DNA of 48,088 nt from Candidatus Choladousia intestinigallinarum (GCA_018712605.1 DVGR01000149.1:1-48088); one strand, 5' to 3'; shown: positions 8,294 to 17,141, counted from the first letter of the stretch. Numbers and translations are program-made. The notes: a model not told the origin generated them from the sequence alone.

Positions 8294-9649
8294 ATGGAGC
8301 TTGCAGAGTGTCTGCGGCAGGCGGGAATTGTCGGCTGCGGCGGAGCGGGTTTTCCAGCGTATGCCAAGTATGCTGGCAAAGAGATCGATACAATTATCAT
8401 TAATGGCGCTGAATGTGAACCTTTGCTGCAGACAGATAAGTTTATCATGAGAAATTACAGCAGCAGGCTGATCAAAGCAGCAGACTGGCTCACCCAAAAG
8501 TCAGGGGCTGGGAAATGCGTAATTGCTTTGAAAAGCAGCTATAAGAGAGAAATAGACTCTCTTGCACAGGCGATCAGGGAAAACGAATCCCAGGTATCCC
8601 TTCACACCCTGGACAGCTTTTTTCCGGCAGGGGATGAGCAGTCCATTGTGTATGAAGTGACCGGAAAGGTTGTTCCCCCTGCATCCATACCGCTTTCGGT
8701 AGGCTGCGTCGTCAGCAATGCCGCTACACTGCTATGTATCGCAGATGCCATGGAAGGCAGGGCGTACACAAAAAAATACCTGACAATTACCGGAGAAGTA
8801 AAAGAACCTGTCATAGCCAGGGTACCTATAGGGACGCCGGTAAACAGGTGCCTGGAAATGGCAGGAGGACCTTTGCGGGAGGACTATATTGTAATAAACG
8901 GCGGGCCTATGATGGGGAAGATTCTCACCAGGCAGGAGGCGCAAAAGGCATTTGTGAGCAAAACCATGTCTGGCTTGATTGTGCTTCCAGAAAATTCAGC
9001 CCATGGGCAGAAAAGAGAAATATCCGTCTTGCGAATGGCAAACCGGGCAAAATCTGCCTGTATTCAATGCAGTTTTTGTACGCAGATGTGTCCCAGACAC
9101 CTTCTTGGGCATCCTATTGAACCTCACCGGATTATGCGTAAGCTGGCTATGTGCAAGGATCTTACGGAAATCTTGGACGACAGGGACGTACAGAATGCGG
9201 CCATTTGCTGCGAGTGCGGGGTCTGCGAAGTCTTTGCATGCCCTATGGGACTGCAGCCCAGAGCCGTGAACTCTGTCCTGAAGAAAGAATTGGCAAAAGC
9301 AGGGTTCCGCTATTTGGCTCCCAAGCAGAACTGGGAGTCTTCCAGGGAACGTTCCTTCCGTAAGATCCCTTCTAAACGGATTGCCCAGCGGGCAGGTGTA
9401 GAAAAGTATGAAGAAATTCAGATCGATAAGATGCTGGAATTGGAGAGTACGCAGATTCAGACGGTACAGATTGCGCTGAAGCAGAATGTGGGAGTGCCAT
9501 CAGTCCCGGCAGTGAGTACAGGAGATATGGTGAAAGAGGGTCAAATCATTGCAGACTGTCCAAAGGATGGCCTTGGGGTGCCGCTGCACGCTTCTGTTTC
9601 AGGCAGGGCAGTCGTTGGCGATACGTATATCAGGATTGATACAGTTTAG
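8294..9649 (+). CDS. pduS: PduS-like cobalamin reductase / RnfC-type iron-sulfur flavoprotein
   Basis: PduS is a microcompartment flavoprotein with two [4Fe-4S] clusters that can reduce corrinoid for adenosylation and may move electrons across the shell. The 451-residue protein has the RnfC/NuoF-type nucleotide-binding start GIVGCGGAGFPAYAKY (residues 12-27), an SLBB region, and two ferredoxin-like motifs, CIQCSFCTQMCP and CCECGVCEVFACP. It ends in a biotinyl-lipoyl-like barrel (VSTGDMVKEGQIIADCP). ATG 8294 has GAGGAGGG upstream; GTG 8276 lies before that site and overlaps eutN. pduT follows directly, as in pdu operons, though the lyase genes here are eut. Confidence 0.92.
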   Translation: MELAECLRQAGIVGCGGAGFPAYAKYAGKEIDTIIINGAECEPLLQTDKFIMRNYSSRLIKAADWLTQKSGAGKCVIALKSSYKREIDSLAQAIRENESQVSLHTLDSFFPAGDEQSIVYEVTGKVVPPASIPLSVGCVVSNAATLLCIADAMEGRAYTKKYLTITGEVKEPVIARVPIGTPVNRCLEMAGGPLREDYIVINGGPMMGKILTRQEAQKAFVSKTMSGLIVLPENSAHGQKREISVLRMANRAKSACIQCSFCTQMCPRHLLGHPIEPHRIMRKLAMCKDLTEILDDRDVQNAAICCECGVCEVFACPMGLQPRAVNSVLKKELAKAGFRYLAPKQNWESSRERSFRKIPSKRIAQRAGVEKYEEIQIDKMLELESTQIQTVQIALKQNVGVPSVPAVSTGDMVKEGQIIADCPKDGLGVPLHASVSGRAVVGDTYIRIDTV

Positions 9650-9672
9650 ATGAGTATTAGGAGCAGTATGAC

Positions 9673-10218
9673 ATGGAAGCGATTGGAATATTAGAAAGCA
9701 ACAGCATTGCAAAGGGAATTGAGGCGGCAGATGCCGCTATGAAAGCGGCAGATATATATTTGCTGTATACAAAGCCAGTATGCCCGGGAAAACATATTAC
9801 GCTGTTTTATGGAGACGTAGCTGCCGTACACGCTTCCCTGGCGGCAGGGGAGAATGTACTAGAGCATCATCTTGTGGATTCTGTTGTGATTGCCAGGGTG
9901 CATCCCCAAGTCATCCAGGCAATGAATCTGTTAACGGTCCCTGAACAGGTAAACGCCGTGGGAATAATGGAATTTTTCAGTATTACAGCCGCAGTCTATG
10001 GGGCCGATGCGGCGGCAAAGGCAGCGGACGTCACACTGCTGGACGTAAGGACCGGAGTAGGCATTGGAGGAAAGTCCATAGTGGTACTTACCGGCGAAGT
10101 AGCGGCGGTAGAAGAAGCTGTCGGCGCTGGAGTAGAAATGGGGCATCAGAGAGGCTTCGTTTTGACAAGTACAGTGATAGCAAGACCTAAAAAGGAGATT
10201 TTTGAAGCTCTTTTGTAG
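9673..10218 (+). CDS. pduT: PduT-like tandem-BMC trimeric shell protein with pore cysteine
   Basis: PduT is a trimer of two fused BMC domains whose central pore holds a [4Fe-4S] cluster, thought to pass electrons between the lumen and PduS. The 181-residue protein shows both domains: [20 protein letters not shown] at residues 2-21 and [20 protein letters not shown] around residues 96-115. Cys37 lies in KPVCPGKH, matching the pore cysteine (Cys38 in Salmonella PduT) that binds the cluster. It follows pduS by 23 nt, supporting their partnership. It ends with the [11 protein letters not shown] edge typical of the group. Confidence 0.93.
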   Translation: MEAIGILESNSIAKGIEAADAAMKAADIYLLYTKPVCPGKHITLFYGDVAAVHASLAAGENVLEHHLVDSVVIARVHPQVIQAMNLLTVPEQVNAVGIMEFFSITAAVYGADAAAKAADVTLLDVRTGVGIGGKSIVVLTGEVAAVEEAVGAGVEMGHQRGFVLTSTVIARPKKEIFEALL

Positions 10219-10241
10219 GGGGATTATATGGGAGAGGCAAA

Positions 10242-10601
10242 GTGGAAGAGAATATTTTTTCATCGAAACAGCGGATTATCCAGGAGTTTGTTCCAGGAAA
10301 ACAAGTGACTATGGCACATCTGATCGCAAATCCTGACGAAGATCTGTATAAGAAGCTTGGCGTTGTCAGCAAGACCAGAGGCGCATTGGGGATTTTGACC
10401 ATCACTCCCAGTGAAGCTGCTATTATAGGCGCAGATGTGGCAACCAAGGCAGCGGAAGTGGAAATTGTCTTTGTGGACCGTTTTTCTGGTTCCCTTGTAG
10501 TATGCGGCGAGGTGGCTGCGGTAGAGGAGGCTCTGAAGGAGATTCTTAAAGTGCTGGGAAAGGTTTTGAGCTTTGCCCTGACGGAGATAACGAGGACATA
10601 A
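10242..10601 (+). CDS. eutS: Permuted BMC shell protein EutS/PduU type
   Basis: EutS/PduU proteins are circularly permuted BMC-H tiles that form hexamers with a small beta-barrel over the pore. This 119-residue protein has the family order: an N-terminal [21 protein letters not shown] (about residues 11-31), [29 protein letters not shown], and [22 protein letters not shown] 10242 is chosen because GGAGAGG (10231-10237) sits 4 nt upstream and the ATG at 10228 is out of frame. The stop abuts the next ATG, so eutP translation is coupled to it. Confidence 0.94.
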   Translation: MEENIFSSKQRIIQEFVPGKQVTMAHLIANPDEDLYKKLGVVSKTRGALGILTITPSEAAIIGADVATKAAEVEIVFVDRFSGSLVVCGEVAAVEEALKEILKVLGKVLSFALTEITRT

Positions 10602-11054
10602 ATGAAGAAAATAATGATGGTAGGAAAAGTTGGCTGCGGGAAGACAACTTTGAGCCAGCGGCTCATGGGTGAAAAAATTTGTTATAAAAAGACCCAGTCC
10701 ATCGAAGTCCTGGGTACAGATATTGTAGATACTCCCGGTGAATATCTGGAACGGAAAAGTTTTTACAATGCGCTGATCGTCACGGCGGCAGAAGCAGATG
10801 TGATTCTGCTTTTGCTGGCAGCCGATGATGAGCAAAACGCCTTTTCGCCCAGAATGAACTCACTTTTTTGCGGAAAGCCTGTGATTGGAGTAATAACGAA
10901 GACAGACCTGTGCGGTGACCCGGAAAAAATCCGACTGTGTCAGGAGATACTTCAAATGGCGGGAGCTGCGGAAACTTACTCAGTGGGTCTGAACGGAGAC
11001 GGATCTTTGGAAATATTAAGAAATGCAATAGAAAATATAGAAATGCAGGTATAG
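10602..11054 (+). CDS. eutP: EutP/PduV-family small P-loop NTPase
   Basis: EutP and PduV are small Ras-like GTPase-fold proteins attached to microcompartment operons. EutP has been proposed to act as an acetate kinase, and PduV to help place compartments in the cell. The 150-residue protein has a P-loop GKVGCGKTT (residues 8-16), a G3 motif DTPGEYLE and a G4 motif TKTD. It starts immediately after the eutS stop codon and is the last gene of the compartment operon, followed by the dyad at 11096. The biochemical role is not settled for this family, and nothing in the sequence decides between the proposals. Confidence 0.93.
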   Translation: MKKIMMVGKVGCGKTTLSQRLMGEKICYKKTQSIEVLGTDIVDTPGEYLERKSFYNALIVTAAEADVILLLLAADDEQNAFSPRMNSLFCGKPVIGVITKTDLCGDPEKIRLCQEILQMAGAAETYSVGLNGDGSLEILRNAIENIEMQV

Positions 11055-11082
11055 ATTTTAGTGCGCTTTGCCAGATAATTTC

Positions 11083-11111
11083 TTGACAAAAAAAAAACGC
11101 CCTGTTATCAT
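11083..11111 (+). promoter_or_regulatory. Candidate sigma-A promoter for glnA
   Basis: TTGACA (11083-11088), a 17-nt spacer (mostly a run of A) and TATCAT (11106-11111) form a near-consensus promoter about 80 nt before the glnA start. The -10 lies inside the left arm of a long inverted repeat, so the dyad also covers the start site and could act as an operator. Confidence 0.65.
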
Positions 11112-11133
11112 CAAGTATGATAACGAGGGCGTT
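11096..11133. terminator. Long hairpin between eutP and glnA
   Basis: The arms 11096-11111 and 11117-11133 pair over 16 bp with one bulged G and a 5-nt loop. On the plus strand it is followed by TTCTTTAAT, a weak tail. On the minus strand it is followed by ten T residues, so as an intrinsic terminator it is better built for minus-strand transcripts. It may end the compartment operon, block antisense transcription, or serve as an operator over the glnA promoter. Confidence 0.6.
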
Positions 11134-11190
11134 CTTTAATATGGGGAAAGAATGCCTTTTTTAGCTTCTACCAAGAAAGGAGTGAGCTGC

Positions 11191-12522
11191 GTGAGCTGCT
11201 ATACAAGGGAAGATATTCTAAGAATGCTGGAAGAAGAGGATGTGGAGTTTATCCGTCTTCAGTTTACGGATATGTTTGGGATGCTGAAAAATATTGCGGT
11301 GACAACCAGCCAGATTGAGCGGATTCTGGATAACAGGATAATGTTTGACGGCGCCTCCATCGAAGGCTTTGCCAGGATAGAGGAATCGGACATGTTTCTG
11401 CATCCGGATCTGGATACCTTCTGCATTTTCCCCTGGAGGCCCCAGCACGGCAAGGTGGCCCGGTTTGTATGCGATGTGTACCAGGGGGATGGGAAGCCTT
11501 TCCCGGGAGATCCCCGATATGTGCTGAAGCGTGCGCTGAAAGAGGCAGAAGAGATGGGGTATCGGTTTGATGTGGGGCCTGAGTGCGAATTCTTTCTTTT
11601 CCACACGGACGATGAGGGGAATCCCACTACAATTACCCATGAAAAGGCGGGATATTTTGATGTGAGTCCTCTGGATCTGGGGGAGAACGCCAGGCGGGAT
11701 ATGATTTTGACTCTGGAGGAAATGGGGTATGCAGTGGAGGCATCCCACCATGAAGATGCTCCGGCGCAGCATGAGATAGATTTTCAGTACGACGAGGCCC
11801 TTAAAATGGCGGACGCTATTATGACCTTTAAACTGGGGGTTAAGACCATCGCCATGCGCCACGGGCTTTGCGCTACTTTTATGCCTAAGCCCAAGAAAGA
11901 ATACAATGGATCCGGCATGCACATCAATATGTCCCTGGAGAAAAACGGGGTAAATGTCTTTTACGATAAAGAGGATGCCAATCATTTGAGCCAGGAGGCT
12001 TACTGGTTTATCGGAGGAATCATGAAGCATATCCGGGCCATCACAGCCATCACAAATCCTTTGGTGAACTCATATAAGAGACTGGTGCCGGGATTTGAGG
12101 CCCCGGTTTATATCGCATGGTCTGGGAAAAACAGAAGTCCCCTGATCCGTATCCCGGCCAGCAAGGGAGGCGGGCAGAGGATTGAACTGAGAAGTCCGGA
12201 TTCAGCGGCGAATCCATATCTGGCTATAGCTGTGTGCCTGGCAGCAGGGATGGACGGCATCCGGAATCAGATTATGCCTCCGGCGCCTGTGGACGCGAAT
12301 ATTTTTAACCTGTCCGAGGAAGAGCGGAACAAACTGGGGATTGAATGCCTGCCTGAGAACCTGATGGAAGCCATACAGTGGCTGGAAAAGGATCCGGTAA
12401 TTTTGGATACTCTGGGTGAACATCTTTCCAAAAACTATATTCAGGCCAGAAAACGTGAGTGGAAGGAATACTGCAGCAGTGTAACGGACTGGGAAACCGA
12501 AAGCTATCTTGCCAAAATCTGA
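11191..12522 (+). CDS. glnA: Glutamine synthetase, type I
   Basis: GlnA joins ammonia to glutamate with ATP to make glutamine in the cytoplasm. The 443-residue length fits the short GSI-alpha type of Firmicutes. Motifs include EFIRLQFTDMFGMLKN near the start, FDGASIEGF, GPECEFFLF, HHEDAPAQHEIDF, NGSGMHINMS, NRSPLIRIP and NPYLAIAVCLAAG. GTG 11191 is chosen because AGAAAGGAG lies 8-9 nt upstream and the protein then begins MSCYTREDIL as in relatives; GTG 11182 touches the SD. It follows an operon that releases ammonia from ethanolamine and precedes an ANTAR regulator by 76 nt. Confidence 0.97.
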   Translation: MSCYTREDILRMLEEEDVEFIRLQFTDMFGMLKNIAVTTSQIERILDNRIMFDGASIEGFARIEESDMFLHPDLDTFCIFPWRPQHGKVARFVCDVYQGDGKPFPGDPRYVLKRALKEAEEMGYRFDVGPECEFFLFHTDDEGNPTTITHEKAGYFDVSPLDLGENARRDMILTLEEMGYAVEASHHEDAPAQHEIDFQYDEALKMADAIMTFKLGVKTIAMRHGLCATFMPKPKKEYNGSGMHINMSLEKNGVNVFYDKEDANHLSQEAYWFIGGIMKHIRAITAITNPLVNSYKRLVPGFEAPVYIAWSGKNRSPLIRIPASKGGGQRIELRSPDSAANPYLAIAVCLAAGMDGIRNQIMPPAPVDANIFNLSEEERNKLGIECLPENLMEAIQWLEKDPVILDTLGEHLSKNYIQARKREWKEYCSSVTDWETESYLAKI

Positions 12523-12598
12523 GAGGACGGAAGCTGCGAACGGAGCAGAAGCGGCCTGATAAAAGGGCAGCCCGGAATTTCTGGTACAGGAGGACAGG

Positions 12599-13147
12599 AT
12601 GGCGAATATAATTGTAGTATTTCCAAAACTTGAAGATGCAAGGAGCATTCGGAATCTTCTGTTCCGAAGAGGATATCCGGTAAGTTCTGTCTGCACCAGC
12701 GGAGCCCAGGCTCTGGCAGCGGCTGACCAGCTTGGTTCCGGCATCATCGTGTGCGGTTACAAGCTTTCGGATATGGTATATGAAAAGCTTTACGAAGATG
12801 TGGCGCCGGCTTTTGAGATGCTGTTGGTGGCATCGGCCAGAGCTTTAAGCGGCGGGGTTCGGGAAGGAGTCGTGAGCGTGGCCATGCCTTTAAAGGCCCA
12901 GGAGCTTCTGGAATCCCTGGAGATGATGATTACCAGCCAGGAACGCCGCAGAAGAAGGAAAAAGCTGCCTCCGAAAAGGCGGTCTGAAGAGGAAAGAAAA
13001 TTGATCGCAGATGCCAAAGCCCTTCTGATGGAGAGGAACCATATGACAGAGGAAGAGGCTCACCGCTACCTTCAGAAAACCAGTATGGACAGTGGGACCA
13101 ATATGGCGGAGACAGCGCAAATGATCTTTTCGCTGATGCAGATTTAA
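12599..13147 (+). CDS. ANTAR-domain RNA-binding regulator with a degenerate receiver
   Basis: ANTAR proteins bind paired RNA hairpins and prevent transcription termination; EutV and NasR are examples. The 182-residue protein has a receiver-like domain (about residues 1-118), a basic linker (RRRRKKLPPKRR near 121-132), and a C-terminal ANTAR domain with DAKALLMERNHMTEEEAHRYLQ and the final NMAETAQMIF helix. The receiver lacks the usual phosphorylated Asp: the end of strand 3 reads IIVCGYKLSD. The Lys-Pro near strand 5 is also replaced (AMPLK). It may therefore sense a ligand or protein rather than phosphate. Placement after glnA suggests nitrogen control; its RNA targets are not identified here. 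Confidence 0.88.
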   Translation: MANIIVVFPKLEDARSIRNLLFRRGYPVSSVCTSGAQALAAADQLGSGIIVCGYKLSDMVYEKLYEDVAPAFEMLLVASARALSGGVREGVVSVAMPLKAQELLESLEMMITSQERRRRRKKLPPKRRSEEERKLIADAKALLMERNHMTEEEAHRYLQKTSMDSGTNMAETAQMIFSLMQI

Positions 13148-13184
13148 GGTTCTGATATAAATGGTTCCGGGAAAGGAATAGGAT

Positions 13185-14033
13185 ATGAAGTTTACAAAAA
13201 TGCATGGGATCGGCAATGATTATATTTATGTAAATGGTTTTAAGGAGACCGTAATGAATCCCTCCGAAGCGGCCAAGAGACTCAGCGACCGTCATTTCGG
13301 AGTGGGAGGAGACGGGCTGATCCTGATACAGCCTTCAGAAAAAGCGGATTTTAAGATGGAAATGTATAATTCGGACGGCTCCCTGGGAGCCATGTGCGGA
13401 AACGGGATCCGCTGCGTAGGCAAATATGTATATGACTACGGCCTCACGGATCAGACACGTGTTTCTGTAGAGACAAAGAGCGGAATAAAATTTCTGGATC
13501 TCACAGTAAAACAGGGAAAGGTTTCCCAGGTGGAGGTGGATATGGGAGAACCGGTTTTGAAACCGGAGTCTGTCCCCGTGTCCCTGGAGGGAGATTCAGT
13601 CATTGACAGAGAGTTCACTCTGGGAGAAAAGAAGTACAGGATCACCTGTGTCTCCATGGGGAATCCTCACTGTGTGGTGCCTGTAGAGAATGTACAGGAA
13701 CTGGAAATCGAGAAAATGGGACCCTTGTTTGAACATCACTCACTGTTTCCAGATAGAGTCAATACAGAGTTTATCCGTGTGCTTGACAGGGAAAATGTCC
13801 AGATGAGGGTCTGGGAGCGGGGGTCAGGAGAAACTCTGGCCTGCGGGACCGGTGCCTGCGCTGTAGCAGTGGCCTGTGTGCTCAATGGATGGACCCAGGA
13901 GCAGATCACCGTACATCTCCTGGGGGGAGAGCTGAAGATTCGCTGGGATCGGGAAAAAAACCGTGTGTTTATGACGGGGCCGGCCCAGACGGTTTTTGAA
14001 GGAGAGATTGACCTGGAGCGTTTTTTGGATTAA
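13185..14033 (+). CDS. dapF: Diaminopimelate epimerase
   Basis: DapF interconverts LL- and meso-diaminopimelate, the last step before lysine and a source of cell-wall diaminopimelate. The 282-residue protein has the N-terminal [13 protein letters not shown] motif and the two catalytic cysteines, C71 in MCGNGIRC and C220 in ACGTGACA. The length is normal. It follows the ANTAR gene by 37 nt and precedes dapL by 28 nt, so the two consecutive lysine-pathway enzymes are co-expressed. AAAGGAATAGG supplies the SD. Confidence 0.97.
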   Translation: MKFTKMHGIGNDYIYVNGFKETVMNPSEAAKRLSDRHFGVGGDGLILIQPSEKADFKMEMYNSDGSLGAMCGNGIRCVGKYVYDYGLTDQTRVSVETKSGIKFLDLTVKQGKVSQVEVDMGEPVLKPESVPVSLEGDSVIDREFTLGEKKYRITCVSMGNPHCVVPVENVQELEIEKMGPLFEHHSLFPDRVNTEFIRVLDRENVQMRVWERGSGETLACGTGACAVAVACVLNGWTQEQITVHLLGGELKIRWDREKNRVFMTGPAQTVFEGEIDLERFLD

Positions 14034-14061
14034 GATATCTCATGAAAAGGAGGATAATTCA

Positions 14062-15276
14062 ATGTTCAAAGTGAATGATAATTATTTAAAGCTTCCAGGA
14101 AGCTATCTTTTTTCCACCATCGGGAAAAAGGTAAAGGCCTATCAGGAAGCGCACCCGGATAAAGAGATCATCCGGCTGGGAATCGGGGACGTGACACAGC
14201 CTCTTGCGCCGGTCATCATCCAGGCTCTTCATAAGGCTGTGGACGAGATGGGGGATGCTGCCACTTTCCATGGATATGCGCCGGATTTGGGATATGAATT
14301 TTTGAGAAACGCTATTGCAAAAAATGACTATGCAGACCGGGGCTGCCAGATCGGGGCGGATGAAATTTTCGTGTCAGACGGGGCTAAGTGTGACTCTGGA
14401 AATATCCAGGAAATTTTCAGCGTTGATAATAAGATTGCCGTGTGTGATCCTGTTTATCCAGTGTATGTGGATACCAATGTCATGGCGGGAAGAACCGGCG
14501 TTTACGATCCGTCTTCCGAGACCTGGAGCGACGTCATCTATATGCCCTGCACGGCGGAGAATGATTTTGTTCCGGAGCTGCCAAAGGAAACGCCGGATCT
14601 GATTTATCTTTGTTTCCCCAACAACCCCACTGGTTCCGCCATCACCAAGGAGCAGCTTCAGGTATGGGTGGACTATGCCAATAAGGTGGGAGCCGTAATT
14701 ATTTACGATGCCGCATATGAGGCATATATTTCAGAGGAAAATGTGCCCCATTCCATCTATGAGTGTCAGGGAGCCAGAACCTGCGCCATTGAACTTAGAT
14801 CCTTTTCAAAAAATGCAGGATTTACGGGAACCCGCCTGGGCTTTACGGTAGTTCCAAAGGATTTGAAAAGCGGTGAAGTGAGCCTTCACTCCCTGTGGGC
14901 AAGACGCCATGGAACAAAATACAACGGCGCTCCGTACATTGTGCAGAAAGCCGGCGAAGCCGTGTACTCCCCGGAAGGGAAGGAGCAGCTTAGAAACCAG
15001 GTGGCTTACTATATGAACAATGCCCGTGTCATCAAAGAAGGGCTCCAGGAAGCAGGGTACACGGTGGCAGGCGGTGTAAATGCTCCCTATATCTGGCTGA
15101 AGACCCCGGATAAAATGACCTCCTGGGAATTCTTTGACTTCCTTCTGGAGAAAGGAAACGTAGTGGGAACACCGGGTTCAGGCTTCGGGCCCAGCGGAGA
15201 AGGTTATTTCCGGCTGACTGCCTTTGGTTCCTATGAGAACACAGTAGCGGCTCTGGAGAGAATTAAAAAATTGTAA
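14062..15276 (+). CDS. dapL: LL-diaminopimelate aminotransferase
   Basis: DapL is a PLP enzyme that turns tetrahydrodipicolinate directly into LL-diaminopimelate with glutamate, bypassing the succinyl or acetyl route. The 404-residue protein begins with [20 protein letters not shown], typical of DapL, and carries [18 protein letters not shown] and the PLP-lysine motif [17 protein letters not shown] 14062 is chosen because AAAGGAGG precedes it; the open frame extends back into dapF without a better start. Pairing with dapF completes the short route to meso-diaminopimelate. Confidence 0.97.
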   Translation: MFKVNDNYLKLPGSYLFSTIGKKVKAYQEAHPDKEIIRLGIGDVTQPLAPVIIQALHKAVDEMGDAATFHGYAPDLGYEFLRNAIAKNDYADRGCQIGADEIFVSDGAKCDSGNIQEIFSVDNKIAVCDPVYPVYVDTNVMAGRTGVYDPSSETWSDVIYMPCTAENDFVPELPKETPDLIYLCFPNNPTGSAITKEQLQVWVDYANKVGAVIIYDAAYEAYISEENVPHSIYECQGARTCAIELRSFSKNAGFTGTRLGFTVVPKDLKSGEVSLHSLWARRHGTKYNGAPYIVQKAGEAVYSPEGKEQLRNQVAYYMNNARVIKEGLQEAGYTVAGGVNAPYIWLKTPDKMTSWEFFDFLLEKGNVVGTPGSGFGPSGEGYFRLTAFGSYENTVAALERIKKL

Positions 15277-15427
15277 TAACCAGGATGCATTTATAAAATC
15301 GAAGGATGGCATGCGCTGCATGACGTGCGCCCCGCAGCAGGAATGCCGGCGGTATTCTTGAACCTTCGGACTGGTTCGACAACTTCCCAGGATAAAAAAC
15401 TAAGTATCTCAATAAGGAGATTGGAGA
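15277..15427. other. Intergenic region with a weak stem-loop, no gene seen
   Basis: This 151-nt gap between dapL and the nucleoside hydrolase contains no convincing open frame. CGAAGG near 15300 and CCTTCG near 15362 could close a large irregular stem-loop. No clear promoter or T-rich terminator tail was found. AAGGAG at the end is the ribosome site of the next gene. Confidence 0.4.
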
Positions 15428-16462
15428 ATGAATGCAGAGATGAAAAGAAAAAACGTATTGATTGACTGTGATCCGGGGATAGACGACTGCCTGGCCCTTA
15501 TGCTGGCTCTTCAGTCCCCGGAGCTGAATGTTTTGGGAATCACCACAGTGTGCGGAAACGTGCCTGCGTCCCAGGGGGCAAAGAATGCCCTGAAGGTTCT
15601 GAAACGTTACGGGCGTCTGGACATCCCGGTGTACACAGGGGAGGAACATCCCCTGAAGCGGGAGTACATAAGCGCACAGGATACCCACGGGGAAGATGGA
15701 CTGGGGGATTCTGGGATTCCCGATGTGGCAGAGACTGTCCCTATGCAGGGGGCGGTGGATTTTTTAAACCAGACACTTAAGGACAGAGAGGATGTATCGG
15801 TCATTGCCCTGGGGCCTCTTACCAATATAGCCCTGGCCCTTGAAAAAAAACCGGAGGCGTGGAAGCGCACCCAGGCCTTTGTGTCCATGGGAGGCAGCTT
15901 TAAAAGCTTCGGGAACTGCTCGCCAGTGGCGGAGTATAATTACTGGTGTGACCCGGATGCGGCGGCCTATGTGTACAGGAATCTTCCGGTGAAGATCCAT
16001 ATGGTGGGACTGGATGTCACCAGGAGGATTGTGCTGCGGCCGGATCTCCTTGAGTACATATCCCAGATCAGCCCTCAGGAAGGAGAATTTCTCAGGAAAA
16101 TCACACGGTTTTATTTTGACTTTCACTGGGTCCAGGAGGAGGTGCTGGGGTGTGTGATCAATGATCCTCTGGCAGTGGCCTATTTGATTGATCCCTCTCT
16201 TTGCAGCGGTATAGATCTCTACACGGACATTGTGACAGAGGGAATTGCCCTGGGTCAGTCGGTGTGCGATGAGAAGGGGATCTGGAAAAAGAAACCTAAT
16301 TCCCATGTACTTACCCAGACCGATCCGGTGCGTTTTATGCACCTGTTTTTGGAGCGCACAGCCGGCGCCAGGGATCCTCAGCTCTCCCGTGTTCTTGGAC
16401 AGCTCTACCCCGGAGAGCGTTTTGGGTTTTCCCTTTTTGCTGAAGGGAGGGAGGCAGAATGA
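15428..16462 (+). CDS. Inosine-uridine-type nucleoside hydrolase
   Basis: Nucleoside hydrolases cut the N-glycosidic bond of ribonucleosides to give a base and ribose. The 344-residue protein has the calcium-binding signature LIDCDPGIDDCLAL near residues 11-24, the TTVCGNVPASQGAKNAL stretch, GEDGLGD, and ALGPLTNIALAL, all family motifs. The base preference cannot be assigned by eye. The stop overlaps the start of the following membrane protein (ATGA), so the hydrolase is coupled to a transporter component and the pair probably salvages nucleosides or a derivative. Confidence 0.9.
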   Translation: MNAEMKRKNVLIDCDPGIDDCLALMLALQSPELNVLGITTVCGNVPASQGAKNALKVLKRYGRLDIPVYTGEEHPLKREYISAQDTHGEDGLGDSGIPDVAETVPMQGAVDFLNQTLKDREDVSVIALGPLTNIALALEKKPEAWKRTQAFVSMGGSFKSFGNCSPVAEYNYWCDPDAAAYVYRNLPVKIHMVGLDVTRRIVLRPDLLEYISQISPQEGEFLRKITRFYFDFHWVQEEVLGCVINDPLAVAYLIDPSLCSGIDLYTDIVTEGIALGQSVCDEKGIWKKKPNSHVLTQTDPVRFMHLFLERTAGARDPQLSRVLGQLYPGERFGFSLFAEGREAE

Positions 16463-17001
16463 AGCAGCTCTCCGTGCGGCATTTAACGATCCTGGGAATC
16501 TGTGTGGCATTAAATTATGTGGGTGCCACCATCGCTTTGTTTTTAAGGCTCCCTGTTTATCTGGACGCTTTCGGGACAGTCCTGGCCTCCTTCCTTCTGG
16601 GACCGGTTTACGGGGCCTGCACAGGAGTCTGCAGCGCCCTTCTGAATTTTGCCATCAGCGACCCCTATGCCCTTTACTATGCCCCGGTGCAGATAATCCT
16701 GGGACTCCTGGCAGGGGTTTTGTACAGAAGCGGATGGCTCAGAGGCGGGAAGTTTCCGGCGGGAATCGTCTTCCTCACAATTCCGGGAACTGCAGTCAGC
16801 TCCCTGATTACGGCGTATCTCTTTGGAGGGATTACCAGTTCAGGATCCTCCCTCCTGGTTCAGCTTTTCCACCATGCGGGCCTGAACCTCACGGCCTCTG
16901 TATTTGCGGTACAGATTCTGACGGATGGGCTGGACAGGCTGATTGTAGTCTGCTGTATGCTGGCTCTGGCAAAGGCGATACCGGCCGGCCTTCGGCGATA
17001 G
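16459..17001 (+). CDS. ECF transporter substrate-binding (S) component-like membrane protein
   Basis: S components are small integral membrane proteins that bind a vitamin or nucleobase-like solute and share a common ECF energising module. The 180-residue protein is very hydrophobic with about five or six membrane segments. The first region contains ILGICVALNYVGATIALFL, and residues 30-65 have the pattern YLDAFGTVLASFLLGPVYGACTGV seen in this group. Translation is coupled to the nucleoside hydrolase by ATGA at 16459. A nucleoside or base ligand is an inference from that neighbour alone. No ATPase or T component lies nearby. Confidence 0.75.
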   Translation: MKQLSVRHLTILGICVALNYVGATIALFLRLPVYLDAFGTVLASFLLGPVYGACTGVCSALLNFAISDPYALYYAPVQIILGLLAGVLYRSGWLRGGKFPAGIVFLTIPGTAVSSLITAYLFGGITSSGSSLLVQLFHHAGLNLTASVFAVQILTDGLDRLIVVCCMLALAKAIPAGLRR

Positions 17002-17024
17002 AAGCGCCGAAGGCATCATAAAAT

Positions 17025-17076
17025 AAGGCTGCCATACCGAAATGACAGAGACTCATGAACGGTATGGCAGCCTTTT
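17025..17076. terminator. Bidirectional terminator between ECF component and asnA
   Basis: Perfect 15-bp arms (17025-17039 and 17060-17074) flank a 20-nt loop. T residues follow on the plus strand and the A-rich side gives T residues on the minus strand, fitting the two convergent genes. Confidence 0.88.
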
Positions 17077-17079
17077 ACT

Positions 17080-17134
17080 AAATTTCGTTCCAATAGAGCA
17101 AAAGCTCCGCACTCCTTGGCTTGTTGATTGCGGA
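17080..17134. repeat. Dispersed intergenic repeat, copy A
   Basis: The core AATTTCGTTCCAATAGAG followed by CAAAAGCTCCGC recurs, with variation, at 18633 and 36708. In this copy CCGCA and TGCGG can pair as an additional small stem. It lies between the terminator and the 3' end of asnA. Confidence 0.65.
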
Positions 17135-17141
17135 AATCAAA

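Noticed and set aside
11218-12030. 270-residue minus-strand open frame
   Set aside because: It is antisense to glnA, has no ribosome site or recognisable domain, and the composition follows from the glnA codons.
12534-12548. Possible ANTAR-type hairpin (CTGC-7 nt-GCAG) between glnA and the ANTAR gene
   Set aside because: The loop has seven nt rather than six, there is no second hairpin, and no terminator overlaps it.
15277-15427. Possible small RNA or riboswitch before the nucleoside hydrolase
   Set aside because: The stem-loop is irregular, no purine-riboswitch core was found and no terminator follows.
16245-17021. 258-residue plus-strand frame overlapping the hydrolase and ECF component
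   Set aside because: The other frame has two recognisable, translationally coupled proteins; this one has a low-complexity, Pro/Gly/Arg-rich product.
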